Assembly (NCBI GenBank): GCA_944472155.2
Contig: OX235272.1
Location: 87,488,020-87,552,019 of the forward strand
Direction: 5' to 3'
DNA length: 64,000 nucleotides
Origin: Trichobilharzia szidati
Lineage: Eukaryota; Platyhelminthes; Trematoda; Strigeidida; Schistosomatidae
A program made the translations under genes and the position numbers. The notes beneath the pieces are model-generated. The model did no database searches, was not told the origin of the DNA, and saw only the letters and a list, made by a program, of their open reading frames with translations. Below, piece after piece: positions 12,034-23,185 of the stretch. Positions within the stretch are counted from its first letter, which is position 1. The number at the start of each line of letters is the position of its first letter.

Positions 12034-13085
12034 CTAATGACTATTTAATGAATTATAGGTGTCACGCCTAATGCTTTCTTTATCACACAGAACACGAGCT
12101 AAGTAGGGTATGGTTGAGTTTTTGTGCTTGCTGGTGCGAGCATATAGTTTTCTATATTGGCTTCTTGTTTTACCTGATGAGATGCAAGGGGAGAGTTGTG
12201 AGTGAAGGGGGTGGTGTGAGTTAGATAAAATAGATTTGGCCCATTTTTCACATGACTCCATGTGCCTGTCAACCAAAATATTAACAAGCTGGTTAAGCGG
12301 CACGTTGCTTACTCTGCTGACAACATTTAACATCCTGCGTAATATGTTATAGTCTTTCTTCAGTAGCCCTGGAAAAACTAAGGGGGAACAATAGAGAATA
12401 ATAGGCAGGATGCGAGAATTAACGAATTGTAGGAGTAAGGGTTGGGTAATACCAGAATGTTTTAACTTCTTAATGTAGAAGGTAAGACGGAATATTTTCT
12501 TAGAAATTGCTAAGATATGAGACGACCAGGAGAGATCAGCAGATAGAATGACACCTAGGTATTTAATTTCCGATTTAGTTTCTATTTCAGTGCCGTCTAT
12601 GTTGCATACCTCGTAAGAGCCAAACAGTTTGTTTAGGTCGGATTTATGCCTAAAGGTGAAATTGACTGTTTGGCATTTGGAGGGGTTTAGAGTAAGACCA
12701 TTTTCCTTGGACCACTGGCTGATTTCTGACAGAAAGCCATTTAGTTTAGAGCAGTCGCTTTGACATTTGATAGGCAAAGATACAGACAGATCGTCAGCGT
12801 ATTTGACAAAATTAATGTCATTTGAAGATGGTAAGTCATGTAGAAAGAAAGATTTGAGAAATGGGGAGAGTACAGCGCCTTGGGGGACTCCGGCTTCAGT
12901 GAGTGCAGCAGAGGATGATTTACCTTTGTAAACGGTGTACTGCATTCTGTTAGAGAAGTAGGAATGCAATCAGTTAGTGACCCAGGACTCAGTTTTCGTC
13001 AAAGAGAGCTTATTTAGCAGGAGACATCTAGGAACAGAGTCGAAAGCAGAAGTGAAGTCAAGAAACGTGCAGCGCATTGATGAAC
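12034..13085 (-). pseudogene. Non-LTR retrotransposon RT fragment, 5'-truncated, one stop
   Basis: This is the RT half of a LINE polyprotein. On the minus strand the order is FLDFTSAFDSVPR near 13060 (RT motif with first Asp), VPQGAVLSPF near 12880 (motif B), YADD at 12790-12801 (catalytic), SKIKYLGV-like SEIKYLGV near 12560, then a C-terminal region to the stop at 12034. The frame from about 13085 is broken by a single TGA at 12972-12970, where Trp would be expected. A TTG begins the longest uninterrupted part. The upstream RT fingers and the endonuclease are missing. The family differs from the CR1-like element at the left edge and from the RTE copies, and I cannot place it closer than the CR1/Jockey group. 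It is probably dead. Confidence 0.8.
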
Positions 13086-13194
13086 AGTCAATAGGCGGTT
13101 AGAACGAAAAAGCTTTTCTGCACTTCTTGACAGTTCAGTAACGGTCAGTCTATGATGGATATTATACTGAAACTATGGGCACTAGGTTCGAGCC

Positions 13195-13275
13195 CCTGTA
13201 GGAACATCATCATTCACAAGGGGATGCAGGTACATCCAGATGACGAGTCCCAAATAGGAGGATGCCCACTGGAAA
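13195..13275 (+). repeat. Decayed Smα-type hammerhead ribozyme
   Basis: The stem-loop II string GAGTCCCAAATAGGA (13245-13259) is identical to that of the known schistosome Smα hammerhead. It is preceded by a GGATG/CATCC stem around CAGGTA. The core reads ATGACGA instead of CTGANGA, and the downstream GAAA is lost (GGATG), so it should be inactive. Confidence 0.6.
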
Positions 13276-13313
13276 ATAAAAAAGACTGATAAGCGAATAA
13301 AAATATTCTTTTC

Positions 13314-13431
13314 TTTTACGAGTTGATCACGGATTTATATCAGTTAGAGAACCATTGAAAACCAGCACTGGAGTACTGCCAGACAGCTGTTTCATCCTAG
13401 TTTGGAAATCATCGGCAGTACGCATCCACAA
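13314..13431 (-). mobile_element. SINE A (Smα-like) 3' half, inverted arm
   Basis: Reverse complement of the 3' half of the SINE that follows at 13432-13868. The two together form a head-to-head foldback with arms of about 110 bp. Confidence 0.75.
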
Positions 13432-13868
13432 CTAATCCTTACAAACCAACTATAGAAAATTAATCTTATGCTCGCTAGTAACTTGCTACAGGACGGAGTT
13501 TCCTGGAGTTCTAGTGATAATTCGTGACTAGCGATGTCCATCCAGTCATGTGTGAGGATGGATGTCTCACCGACGATATTGGTTGGGGTCGCGCTAAAAC
13601 AGTTCACGAAATGGTAGAAGTTAGAATTCATGGGCTGGCCAGTGAACAGGGTGTCAGTGGCTGAATGGTATACGAGCCAGCTTGCCTTGGAACCGGAAGG
13701 TCCTGGGTTCGAACCCTGGCAATGGGTGCGTACTGCCGATGATTTCCAAACTAGGATGAAACAGCTGTGCAGTACTCCCTGGTTATCAGTGGTGGTTCTC
13801 TAACTGATATCAATCCGTGATCAACTTGTAAAAACAAAACTAATCCTTACAAACCAACTATAGAAAAT
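13432..13868 (+). mobile_element. tRNA-derived SINE, family A (Smα-like)
   Basis: A near-complete copy. It has an upstream region with GAGTTTCCTGGAGTTCTAG, then a tRNA-like head with A box TGGCTGAATGG and B box GGTTCGAACCC. The tail GATTTCCAAACTAGGATGAAAC is a decayed hammerhead, then the copy ends near GATCAACTTGTAAAAACAAAA. The string CTAATCCTTACAAACCAACT lies at both ends, like the junction of a tandem or a target duplication. Unit length and composition fit the tRNA-related Smα retroposon of Schistosoma mansoni. Confidence 0.8.
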
Positions 13869-13959
13869 ATTCTTTTCGAAATATTCTTTTCTCCATCAAA
13901 TTCTACATCTATGTGACGATAATTATTAAAGGAATATTGTTATTAACAACATAAACGCT

Positions 13960-14470
13960 TCAAATGAACTGTCGTCAAGATTTGACAGAATAGTTCTAAA
14001 CTATTTGGGCGCCGAGTGAAAATTCTAGATACTAACAGTTTGAACAGACATGAAGGCGTGATGTTAGCTGATGTATAGGAAATCCTTATTAATAAATAAA
14101 ACATGGATATGTATCACTAATTATTAATACTTGGTCAAAATTCTCGACTGTCCATATCTTCTTATGGAGACGTTAAGAAATGTTTTACAACTGTTTACCC
14201 ACACACACATACACACTCTGTTTAAAGTGTTTAACAAAGGTAGACCAATATTTGTAAGTCCGAGGTTAAATTTTGATCACAGCTCATAAAATTTTGTTTA
14301 TTATACTTGTTGAATGACTCATGATTGGACAAATTTTTAAAAAAACAATTGATGTTCCTTTGTTATGTTAATTTCGATTAATTTCCCTTAGGAAGTTCGG
14401 ACCAGATTGCCGAATGTTAGAAACGTTGGAATTACTCATTTCAATATCGCTGAGATTTTACAAATATAAT
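13960..14470 (+). mobile_element. PLE family C, 3' end and terminal region
   Basis: Bases 14030-14090 match the C-terminal codons of the family C ORF at 49146-49820, the N-S-L-N-R region and the A-D-A-W-like end, here frame-broken. The following UTR is colinear with 49821-50435. It ends with a decayed copy of the two-helix motif (near 14376-14437), in which CTGAAGAAG has become CTTAGGAAG. Confidence 0.6.
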
Positions 14471-14540
14471 TTTTTACAAACATAAACGCACATTATAAAT
14501 TATTTAAATTAATCCCAGTGTGTTAAGAAAATCAAAACAA

Positions 14541-14605
14541 GATTTTTCTGAACGTTTCGCTGTGTAAGCCACGGCTTCTTCAGCAGATTTATCTGATAAA
14601 TCTTC
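14541..14605 (-). ncRNA. Two-helix PLE terminal RNA motif, variant 2
   Basis: On the minus strand, CTGAAGAA is followed by GCCGTG, a GCTTA loop, CACAGC, then GAAACGTT. The inner helix is 6 bp with one C-A mismatch. A short outer helix, TCTG/CAGA, flanks it. The internal-loop sequences are the same as in the motif at 50326-50383, while the helices differ. Confidence 0.45.
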
Positions 14606-15155
14606 TGCCCCACTCAGCCAGCATAAACAACAAGATTCGGATTCTGTTCAACACAAATGTGAAGTTGATCAGTTCGTTCTTCTACGCTAGTAAGAAACTT
14701 GCACTGCGTGTGAGTCACGAAAAGGATTTTCAACAAGTTTCAGACCTATATCAACAGGTGCCATATTAGCTGGCTTCATAATGAAGATGAAATGGCCAGA
14801 AGGAATAAGTAACAAGAAACTCTGTCTGGCAATAATCTAGCCAAAAGCCGACTGCTCAACAAATATGTAGGAGAAAATGGAGATGGATCGGGTATACGCT
14901 CAGTAGGCCGTCGAATGACATCGCGCGTAATGAAGGGCAATACTCTAGTGGAATCGGAACGGGAAGCGATAAGTGGGTGGTCAGTTTGAAGGTGCCATGG
15001 AGAAGATGTGTGGCGAGGAGGAGGAGATGAGAGATTATGGTCAATCGTGGGCTGAGCTGAAGAGGACGGTAGAAAACACAATAAGGTGGAAATGTGTTGC
15101 TGAAGCCCTATGTTCCACTCGGAACCCAAGGGAGTAATAGTAATAATAAACAACG
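14603..15155 (+). pseudogene. RTE (SR2-like) 3' fragment
   Basis: This is the C-terminal part of an RTE ORF2. Recognisable pieces include RKWRWIGYTL near 14875, SNDIA, and a tail encoding the family's ALCSTRNP-like end. It terminates in (TAATAA)n after 15130. Frames are broken at several points. The same tail recurs at 46830-47030 and 51585-51900 and, inverted, at 39216 and 40690. Confidence 0.7.
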
Positions 15156-15185
15156 AAAAGAACATCTCCCACAGATAGACTCATT

Positions 15186-15559
15186 CCAGTTTACAACACA
15201 GTACGCTCGTTAACCCAGTCAAAAGGGGATAAGTATCCTGCTCATGTCAACTCCAATTGCATTTACCAATTCACATGCAAGTACAGAGGAAGGACTGAGA
15301 GGAGAGCATCTACTGGATTCTCCGAGCATATCCCTAAAAGTATCCATTTGAAAAATAGCGAAGTATTCTCAAGCGCGATCGCCAGACACCTAATTAACAT
15401 GGGACATACAGTGGAAATTAGTCAGGCTTTCAAAATAATCAAAATATAAAGAAAAGCATGGTTACTTTGGTTCGCAGAAGGCATCGTCATCAAAAGACTT
15501 TGACCAAACCTTTGCATTCAGAAAAATAGTGTGACTAATCTTTCACTACTCTAGTAACC
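15186..15559 (+). pseudogene. PLE family A fragment (GIY-YIG region)
   Basis: Translated, it matches the GIY-YIG end of the ORF at 21135-22465 (HVNSNCIYQFTC, then SSAIARHLINMGH). A deletion has removed the YIG triad, leaving CKYRGRT. The 3' third has stops. It lies immediately after an RTE tail. Confidence 0.75.
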
Positions 15560-15574
15560 ATGTAAAAGCAAGAG

Positions 15575-15664
15575 TTGGGCAACAGATCTAACATATTTTA
15601 TAAATCTGCGTAATATTGACGTAAATCATTCTACCAATTTGGCTAGTAGACAGCTCTCACCACA
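15575..15664 (-). repeat. Partial solo LTR (same family as 59953-60299)
   Basis: Contains the LTR start TGTGGTGAGAGCTGTC and CCAAATTGGTAGA on the minus strand, with an internal deletion. Only about 90 bases remain. Confidence 0.6.
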
Positions 15665-15669
15665 ACCAT

Positions 15670-16500
15670 AGTTGTTTTGTTCGTGTGCTATTGTGTTTTG
15701 CCCTGTTTCATAAGATTCCACTCAATCCTGACTTTGATTTTTACTCAATGAGTTGAACTCACTGTTAAGGTTTCAAATCTACTTAATTAAATTATTTTAT
15801 CTATTTTATAATTTTACTCCACCACTCTCTTCAACTCTCCACCATAGTGTTTATCAATTAACTCTTTTGTTCTATCGTGTATTTTGTCTCTAGTCCATCC
15901 TTGTTTCCAAGAGAATTTCTGAACTCTACCTCGCTTATCTAATTACTATATAAATTGTTACTCTTTTAACACTAAATAATTGTCTACTTACATCATATTT
16001 GAAATTATATTGCTTATACTTTCTACCTATAACTTGAAATCACTGTGGAAAAAGTATGTTCAGACACCATTTTGTAAGATATAATTAATTTATTTAGGAT
16101 GTGTGCAGATGAGCTCGTATAATCCTACAAATATGTTCGTTCTTTCTTTATTCTATCCCTCACTATTTCACCATTGTTTTATTTTCTATCATGCCATACT
16201 TGTCATGTGCTAACTGCCATCTCTCTACTACTTTGTGAATTTTAATCACACCATATCAGTATTAGGTTAAATTATTTTGTTTTGTCTTAATCGAATACTC
16301 AGTTTGATTTGTCATCTTTTGATAGTGATCTGTACTTTTGTCTGTGATGAGTAATCAGGTCATGTACTACATTCGTATTGTTGTGTAGATGTGCAAACAC
16401 CACTTATTTTGTGTGTTTTTGATTGTACCACTGAATTATGTTAAATTATTTGCAATCGATAAAGGTATCTTAAATTTTCAATAGTTTATTTGCAGGAATT
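15670..16500. other. No recognised feature
   Basis: T-rich sequence without coding or repeat signature. Confidence 0.4.
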
Positions 16501-16504
16501 TGAA

Positions 16505-16995
16505 TTGTTTCAAGTTTGAACACAAACTGATATCACTTAGAGAACTACTGAGAGCTAGCATGGAGTCCTGGACAGTTGTTTCGCTCTAGATTAGGACTCT
16601 TCGAATATACTCAACCACTAGGTTCCGAACCCAGGACCTTCTAGTTACTAGGACAGCTGGCTCTTAGACCATTGAGCCACTAGGACCCTATCTAATGACC
16701 AGCCCATGAATTCTAACTTCTGCCAATTCACGATATAGCGCGACCGCTAGCCAATATCTTCAGCGAGTATTTGTCCTTACACCCGACCTGCTGCACCTAA
16801 TTCATGCGCTATTGGATCGGGTCCCCGATTACTTAATGGTCTACCAGCTCAGTAGCCTTGTAACCAGAAGGTCCCAGGTTCGAACCCCGCATTGTGGGTG
16901 CGTACTGATGAAGAGTCCCAGACTAGGCTGATGAAACAACTAGCTGTCCAGCACTTCCAGTTAGTTTTCCAATGGTTCATAATGAAATCCGGTAA
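16505..16995. mobile_element. Head-to-head pair of SINE A copies
   Basis: A minus copy (about 16505-16810) is followed directly by a plus copy (16812-16995). Both have the tRNA-like head (GGTTCGAACCC in plus, GGTTCCGAACCC decayed in minus). The plus copy carries the hammerhead-like CTGATGAAGAGTCCC near 16902. Confidence 0.75.
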
Positions 16996-17426
16996 GCAAA
17001 CAAAGTCATATTTCTTCCTTCAGTTTTACTCATCGTGTGCAATGAATAATATTTATTATTGGAAGTATTTGATCAGCTGACTTGCACACAATGATCACAA
17101 GGTTACTGGAGAAATAATTTTATTTATGTATAGTAATAATAATAATAAACAGATGAATCACATGTTCACATACCTTTTTTTCGACTATTCACATAGAATT
17201 AGATAAGTTTTGTATAAAATACATTTTGAAATGAAACAATTACGGAAGTAATACAACAAAAGTTAATGTGAGAGTAGAATTTGTTCACTGTGATAGAATG
17301 TAATTCCATAATTGGTCAGTTTGTTTCATATAGCACACGATGATACATCGTTAATACTAATTGTCACAATGAAAACATGTAAAGTTGCTAAACCTGTGAG
17401 TACTAATCAAAATCGAATACAAATTT

Positions 17427-17462
17427 AATAATAATAATAATAATAATAGATAATAATAATAT
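17427..17462. repeat. (AAT)n microsatellite
   Basis: About twelve AAT units with one interruption. Confidence 0.9.
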
Positions 17463-17492
17463 TCTGTAGTTTGGTTTGTAAGGGTTAGTTAT

Positions 17493-17870
17493 GTTTTTAC
17501 GAGTTGATCACGGACTGATATCAGTTAGAGAACCATTGAAAACCAGGGAGTTCTAGTGAGAAGTCGTGACCAGTGAGGTCCAATTAGATGTCACGTGTGT
17601 GGATGGATGTCCCACCAACGACAGTGGTTGGGGTCGCGCTAAATCACAAATTGGTAGAAGTTAGAATTCATGAGCCATTTAATCGGGTCCCAGTGACTGA
17701 ATGGTATACGAGGCAGCTTGCGTTGTAACCGGAAGGTCCTGGGTCCGAATCCTGGCAGTGGGTGCGTACTGCCGATGATTCCCAAACTAGGATGAAACAG
17801 CTGTCCAGTACTCCCTGGTTTTCAATGGTTCTCTAACTGATATCGATCCGTGATCAACTCGTAAAAACAT
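17493..17870 (+). mobile_element. SINE A with inverted 3' terminal stub
   Basis: A 55-base minus stub (GAGTTGATCACGG, GAACCATTGAAAACCAGGG) is fused at GGAGT to a plus copy. The plus copy has A box TGACTGAATGG, B box GGTCCGAATCC and the end GATCAACTCGTAAAAACA. The two ends are thus near-perfect inverted repeats. Confidence 0.75.
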
Positions 17871-17879
17871 AATAATAAT

Positions 17880-18465
17880 AACGTAGATTCATAGACAAGA
17901 ATCTAAACCCAAAGAAAATACCTGAAAATGTCTAAGTCGCCCCCAAAAAGATGCCGATACTGAGCCTCGAATTTAAAAGTGATACCGAAGCAGAACTTCT
18001 CCGTAGACAGCTTTCGAAGTCTCTCAGTAAAACATACTTTGCCACCAGCCTACGAGTGACATTCTCCTGCAAGAAACTACTCACCCAGCACGTGAAACAC
18101 AAGCTGCAGTATTAGGCCACATTAACATGCATATACAAGTTCACTTGCTTGTGTGGTGCCGAGTACATTGGCTGTACTATGCGTCCGCTTGTGAAACGCG
18201 CTCGAGAACACTATCCAGTATGGTTAGCAAAGGGAGAACACAAAGGTGTATACAGTTCGATAACAGAACATCTCCTGGTGAATTCAGAACATTCAGCTGC
18301 ATTTGTAAATTCCTTCAAAGTCATATACAAGATCCGATCAAATCTATCATAGGGAGTGATATCAAGACATCTAGGAACAGCTAAGGCACTGAAGATCCAA
18401 AAACTCAAGCCTACTGTATGTGTTCAAAAGAAATACGTCCAACCGTTGTCCTTACCATGACTATC
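17880..18465 (+). pseudogene. PLE family B fragment (GIY-YIG region)
   Basis: Reads through linker and GIY-YIG domain: KTYFATSLRVTFS, then CIYKFTCLCGAEYIG near 18130, REHYPVWLAKGEHKG, and a C-terminal CVQKKYVQPLSLP. Two in-frame stops and a frameshift show that it is dead. The RT part is missing. Confidence 0.8.
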
Positions 18466-18974
18466 GTACAAAGTTAGTCCCACCAATAATGATTATCCTA
18501 TTACCTTTCTTGTCCAACCTTCCTGTTTATTTCTGTTATTTTTCGCGTTTTTAATTCCCATCTGCATTATTAGATTTGGTTGCTGTTCTTGTTTTAAATT
18601 TTTTGCATATGTCTGAACTTCCCATCTATCTTGTTAATACTACATCCTTAATCCATAATTATACAAACTGACGAGTTTTCCAGTAATTGAAATCTTATTG
18701 TGTCTTTTCTACCCGATCTTCTTGATTATTACACTTTGTTATTTTATCAGTTCAACCTTTGACCTGAAATATTTCTACAATAGTACCACTGACCTATCTT
18801 CTGTTTATTACACTTAGTAATTTTATTAGTTTAATCTTTGACCGGAAATAATTCTGGAACTTTCTCACGCATTTACTACAAATACACGAATGTGCAGCCT
18901 AGTTGACGACTTCGTCGAAAAGAAAAATTTTCTTCGCTGCAACCGTCTTTTTAATAATTCCTATGAGCCAATGT
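18466..18974. other. No recognised feature (probable PLE 3' UTR)
   Basis: T-rich sequence following the PLE fragment, with a roughly repeated ATTACACTT.GT.ATTTTATCAGTT string. No coding signal. Confidence 0.35.
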
Positions 18975-19553
18975 GAGCGAAGTTCAACAATAGCGTCTCA
19001 GGAGTGCGAACGCTCACATCGCCTTGAACGCATGCTAGTCGTTGGCTAACGGAACCTGTCATTATCATAGATGAAATATCAACGCTATTCACCAACTAAG
19101 GAGAAAATTTCACTCAGATCACCTTTTTAAGTACTGTTTAGACAATGTGTTAATAGCTGGTTAGGGTTAGGATTAGGGTTAAGGTAAGTAGTGGGGTTGG
19201 GATTAGGATCAGAATCATAATTAGGGTTAGGGTTACGATTAGGGATAGATTTAGAGTTGGTGTCATTTATTTTAATTTGTTTTATTATCCACATTATCCT
19301 GGTAAGTAGTCGTCGATCCTCTTACTGGAAACCATAGTAATTCAGCCGAGGGCTTTTGGGAAGACTGCACATGAGGATAAGAGAAATAAACAGTTCACAA
19401 AAACAGCTCATCTGTAGTCACCTCGGTGAATACATGTACAGAAACTAATCTAACATAGCTACTGATACTCCTCATTATAACTGGGACGCATTTTTAAGTC
19501 ATGTCACAGAAAGATACCCTGTTTAACTTGTTTTCATGTAAAAATTCCTCATG
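18975..19553. mobile_element. TIR transposon family 1, truncated copy with telomere-like repeats
   Basis: Colinear, in opposite orientation, with the complete element at 34718-35413. The copy starts with GAAGTTCAACAATAGCG and lacks the other TIR. It breaks off at AAAAATTCCTC, where a PLE fragment begins. Bases 19146-19260 hold many TTAGGG-like units. Confidence 0.65.
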
Positions 19554-19854
19554 GTTAAGCAAGGGACAAACAAGATCTATTCGTAGCTCTATTTTAGCAC
19601 ACCTTGTTGATACTGAGCATAAGGTTGATGTTAATACTGCATTTAAAATTATTTATCGCATTCCTACTAATCTTAATTTTGCTCTACGAGTTCGTCTTCT
19701 ACAGACAGCTGAAGCAATAGGAATCCACCTGAAGAAGCCAAACCTGTGTGTTCAGAAGAAATTTGTGCAGCCACTTTCCTTACCTTGGTCATCGTTACAT
19801 GAATGTATAAATCGGACTACTTCGCCCCCACCCCGTAAACCTTTAAAATTATAA
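19553..19854 (+). pseudogene. PLE family B C-terminal fragment
   Basis: An open frame matching the PLE end: SSILAHLVDTEHKVDVNTAF, then RLLQTAEAIGIHLKKP and CVQKKFVQPLSLPW. The GIY-YIG core and RT are absent. It is fused to the truncated TIR element. Confidence 0.75.
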
Positions 19855-20655
19855 AAATTATAATTGTCCAAATTATTTTTTTATTTTTTCTGAACACTTC
19901 ATCTCTAATTACGTGTTATCCCTGTAAAATTAATTTATTCTAACCATTTCTACCTTTTAATTGTCTGTGTATTGATTCTCTTCGTTAATTTTCAACACAT
20001 TGACATTTTAACACTGACTAATTATTGTTAACAAACATATCAGTGCCACCTGATTGGTAAATTGTTGTGTATTGTAATAAAAATATGCTATGGATATATA
20101 TTAGAGTAGAGCCAGAGATGAGGATCTAATTGAAAAGTAAATATTTCTTCGCTCAATCTTTCTGTTTTCTAAATGTCTAAATGGGGAATTTTTCTATATT
20201 CACTAAACTTTATAATTATCAACATTATCGATGGAATTCAAACCAATCTTTGTGATCAAAAGACAATGATTAATCATACCTTATCATGATGAACACCGTT
20301 GATCTTATTACGTAATCGCGTGTTTCATTCTTCTCTTAATTTTCTGTACACATCTCCACCTCTCTCTACTCATTTATATCCACTCACTCCTAGATAACAC
20401 CTTGTTAGTGATGGCGTCATTTTCTTTTTGTGTTTTAGTGAGTAATCTTTTTTGTGGTAAGTAATATTTTAGAAAAAATCTTTGATAAAAGACTTTAAAA
20501 CTAGTTTCTTTATGTGTTAGTTGTAGTGATGATGTCATCACTTCAATGGTTGCTTTTTTCCTCAGTCTTTCATTACCACACACGCACTCACACTCCGGCT
20601 TTCTCTTCATCATATAGAAAGATGCATATCCTTATTCAACTAACGTTAGGTATAA
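19855..20655. other. No recognised feature
   Basis: AT-rich sequence. Its start may be PLE 3' UTR. No supported gene. Confidence 0.4.
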
Positions 20656-20659
20656 TTTA

Positions 20660-21134
20660 GGCGGCTTTTAAGGAAAGAGAGAAGCTTCAAAATAGAAATA
20701 AACATGGACTAGTTAAGACTCTATACTATAGAGCTAGGAGATTATGTTCTATAGACAAATTGGAGGAGGAATTTGTATTTATTGGAAAGACATTGAAGAG
20801 TAATGGTTACCCTCAAAGATTCATTAACAAGTACGGAAGATCTGAAGTCACAAATGTCAAACAAATCACAGTGGAGAAAAAGCCCGTCTAAATTCAACCT
20901 GATTATAAAGGTGAAAATATTACAGCAACTATCAACACTAGCCAGAGCCTATCCTGCAGCTAAGCTCGTCTCCGTCTGTCGAACAACTTGCTCTTTGGTG
21001 CAATCAAAAATCGATAGATATCCTTCTCATGTTAACTCCAACTGTATACACAAATTTACAGGTATCTGCGGTAGCAGTTACATTGGAAAAACAGATAGAA
21101 GCGCATATCTACGATTTTCTGAACATGTACCAAC
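20660..21134 (+). pseudogene. Upstream partial tandem copy of PLE family A
   Basis: Corresponds to 21788-22240 of the downstream copy: linker GLVKTLYYRARRLCSIDKLEEEF, then NGYPQRFINKYGRSEV and the GIY-YIG start. It has an in-frame TAA near 20889 and a frameshift. It breaks off in the middle of the nuclease, where the RT of the next copy begins. Confidence 0.75.
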
Positions 21135-22465
21135 ATAAGGTGGCACGTTGGCTTGCAGAGAAGTTGGAACCTATTCGTCAACGGCTAGGCGTGCACACTA
21201 TGAAGGACTCATTTCATTTCTCGGAAAGTGTGAACCACATGAACATTTTAAATAAGTTCATGGTGTCATTTGACGTGACCTCCTTATTCACAATGATTCC
21301 AATCAACGAAACTATTGAGATCATTTGTCAGCACTCTGATCTTCTTCCAATCCCAGAGTCGGAATTCAAACGCCTACTCCTTATGTGTACCACGGATGTG
21401 CAATTCCAATTTGACAACACTCTTTACCGCCAAATTGATGGTGTAGCTATGGGCAGTCCACTTAGCCCTGTTTTAGCAGATATATTCATGTCCAACCTTG
21501 AAAGAACAAAGTTGAAGCATGCAATCGACGAAACAAATTCCTACTGTCGATATGTTGATGACACATTTATAGTGTGCAACAATGAAAGTCATGCTTCACA
21601 CTTACTCGGATTATTCAATGATGCACACAGAAATATTGAGTTTACTATGGAACATGAAAGTGACGGAAAGTTTCATTTCCTCGACATTGCCATGGAACGC
21701 CTAGAAGACGGTAGTCTTCAAAAGTCAATTTATCGAAAGCCTACATGGAAAGGACAATACTTACATTTCAATAGCTTTTGTCCAAATAGCTTTAAACGCG
21801 GTCTAGTCAAGACTCTGTACTATAGAGCGAGAAGAATATGCTCTATAGAGAAATTAGAGGAAGAATTTGAGTTTCTTGAAAAGACATTGAAGAGAAATGG
21901 ATACCCTCAAAGGTTCATCAACAAGTATGGAAGATCTGAAGTGAAAAATGTAAAACAAATCACAGTGGAAAAAAAGCCAATCTACTTTCAGCTTGATTAT
22001 AAAGGTGAAAACATTACAGCGATGATCAACAGAAGGCTAAGTACATCACTAGCTATAGCCTATCCTGCAGCCAAGCTCGTTCCCGTCTATCAAACAACTT
22101 GCTCTTTGGTGCAATCAAAAATCGATAGATATCCCTCTCATGTGAACTCCAACTGCATATACAAATTTACATGCATCTGCGGGAGCAGTTACATTGGAAG
22201 GACAGAAAGAAGGGCATATCTACGATTTTCTGAACATGTACCAAAAAGCTTACGTCTAAAGGGAACAAATTCTTTAAACAGTGCCATCGCCAGGCATCTC
22301 CTCGACACGGGTCATGAGGTGGAAATCGAGAAATCCTTTAAAGTTATCAATAGACAAAGGAGCTCCATTCTCCTCAAGTTTGCCGAAGCAATTTCTATCA
22401 AACGCTTCAAACCAGATTTATGTGTTCAGAAAGAAGCAGTTATTAGTCTTTCCTTGCCATGGTAA
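21135..22465 (+). CDS. Penelope-like element protein (RT plus GIY-YIG), N-terminus missing
   Basis: PLE proteins combine a telomerase-like RT with a GIY-YIG endonuclease and insert by target-primed copying. The open frame begins at 21029, but its first ~35 codons are out-of-phase remains of the upstream copy, so genuine PLE coding starts near 21135. In order: VARWLAEKLEPIRQ, MVSFDVTSLFT (first catalytic Asp), GVAMGSPLSPVLADIFM, CRYVDDTF (YVDD, near 21550), FLDIAM, IYRKPT. Then come the linker with YPQRFINKYGRSEV, a CxC motif, IYKFTCICGSSYIGRT (near 22160), the nuclease C-terminal half and the family end CVQKEAVISLSLPW. About 200 residues of N-terminal RT region present in full PLEs are absent, so the copy is probably not autonomous despite its open frame. 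The next 214 bases look like 3' UTR. Confidence 0.9.
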
Positions 22466-22679
22466 CTGGATGTCTTTATTCTCTAATCTGATTACGTAAT
22501 CTTTGTCTTTAACCTCACCCCTCCTCTTTTTTTTATTTTTATTTTTAAAATCTGTAATATTGCTTGTCTCTTGTTTCTATGACGTGATTAGAACTCAGTA
22601 CATCGTTACCAAATTTATTAGTTACTCATCATCTTACTCACCTCTCGTCTTTATTACGTAACTCCTTCACTATTGTATG

Positions 22680-23023
22680 TGTAGCGGTAAATAATTCCCC
22701 AAAATTATTAACCACAGCAATCATCACTCAACATTGGATGCTGACCATCACTGTTTAAGTCGACTTGTTTAGCTGAAGGCTTACGGTCAAGCATCCCAGC
22801 CATTTGGTGCTCCGTCGTGTCACGTGCGTGCACGATTACTAGCTAGCTAAGCATTCATTCCTACCCGCGATTTGGTCCCAAAATATATATCGTATTTGGA
22901 CGACAAAATCTGGTCTTTTGCTTTACCATTTGGTACTCGAAGAACGAACACTATAGTGGTTGTTGGTATAAGATCTTGCGTTAGTATAATCCGTACAACT
23001 CGCGAACATCGATACCGTCAATC
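22680..23023 (+). repeat. 5' LTR
   Basis: Starts TGTAGCGG and is identical to 27588-27931. It contains TATATAT near 22882 as a possible promoter element. If CTAAA belongs to the LTR, it ends at 23030, one base before the primer site. Confidence 0.92.
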
Positions 23024-23031
23024 AACTAAAC

Positions 23032-23045
23032 TGGTGAGGCCGACT
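23032..23045 (+). other. Putative primer-binding site (tRNA-Trp-like)
   Basis: TGGTGAGGCCGAC resembles the complement of a tRNA-Trp 3' end (TGGTGACCCCGAC, recalled from other eukaryotes) at 11 of 13 positions. CsRn1-clade elements are known to use tRNA-Trp. The schistosome tRNA was not available to check. Confidence 0.45.
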
Positions 23046-23185
23046 AACCTCAATACCATCAAATCACCTAAACTGGTGAGCCCAACCACGAACTTCATCT
23101 TCAATTCACACGCAGATAAACCCGGTGAGTTCGTTCCTTTTTGTGTTTATTCTTGTACTATATTGTTATCGGCATACTTTTCGTC

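Noticed and set aside
13432..13868. CRISPR-like array from repeated blocks
   Set aside because: The repeats are dispersed SINE units without regular short spacers, in an animal genome.
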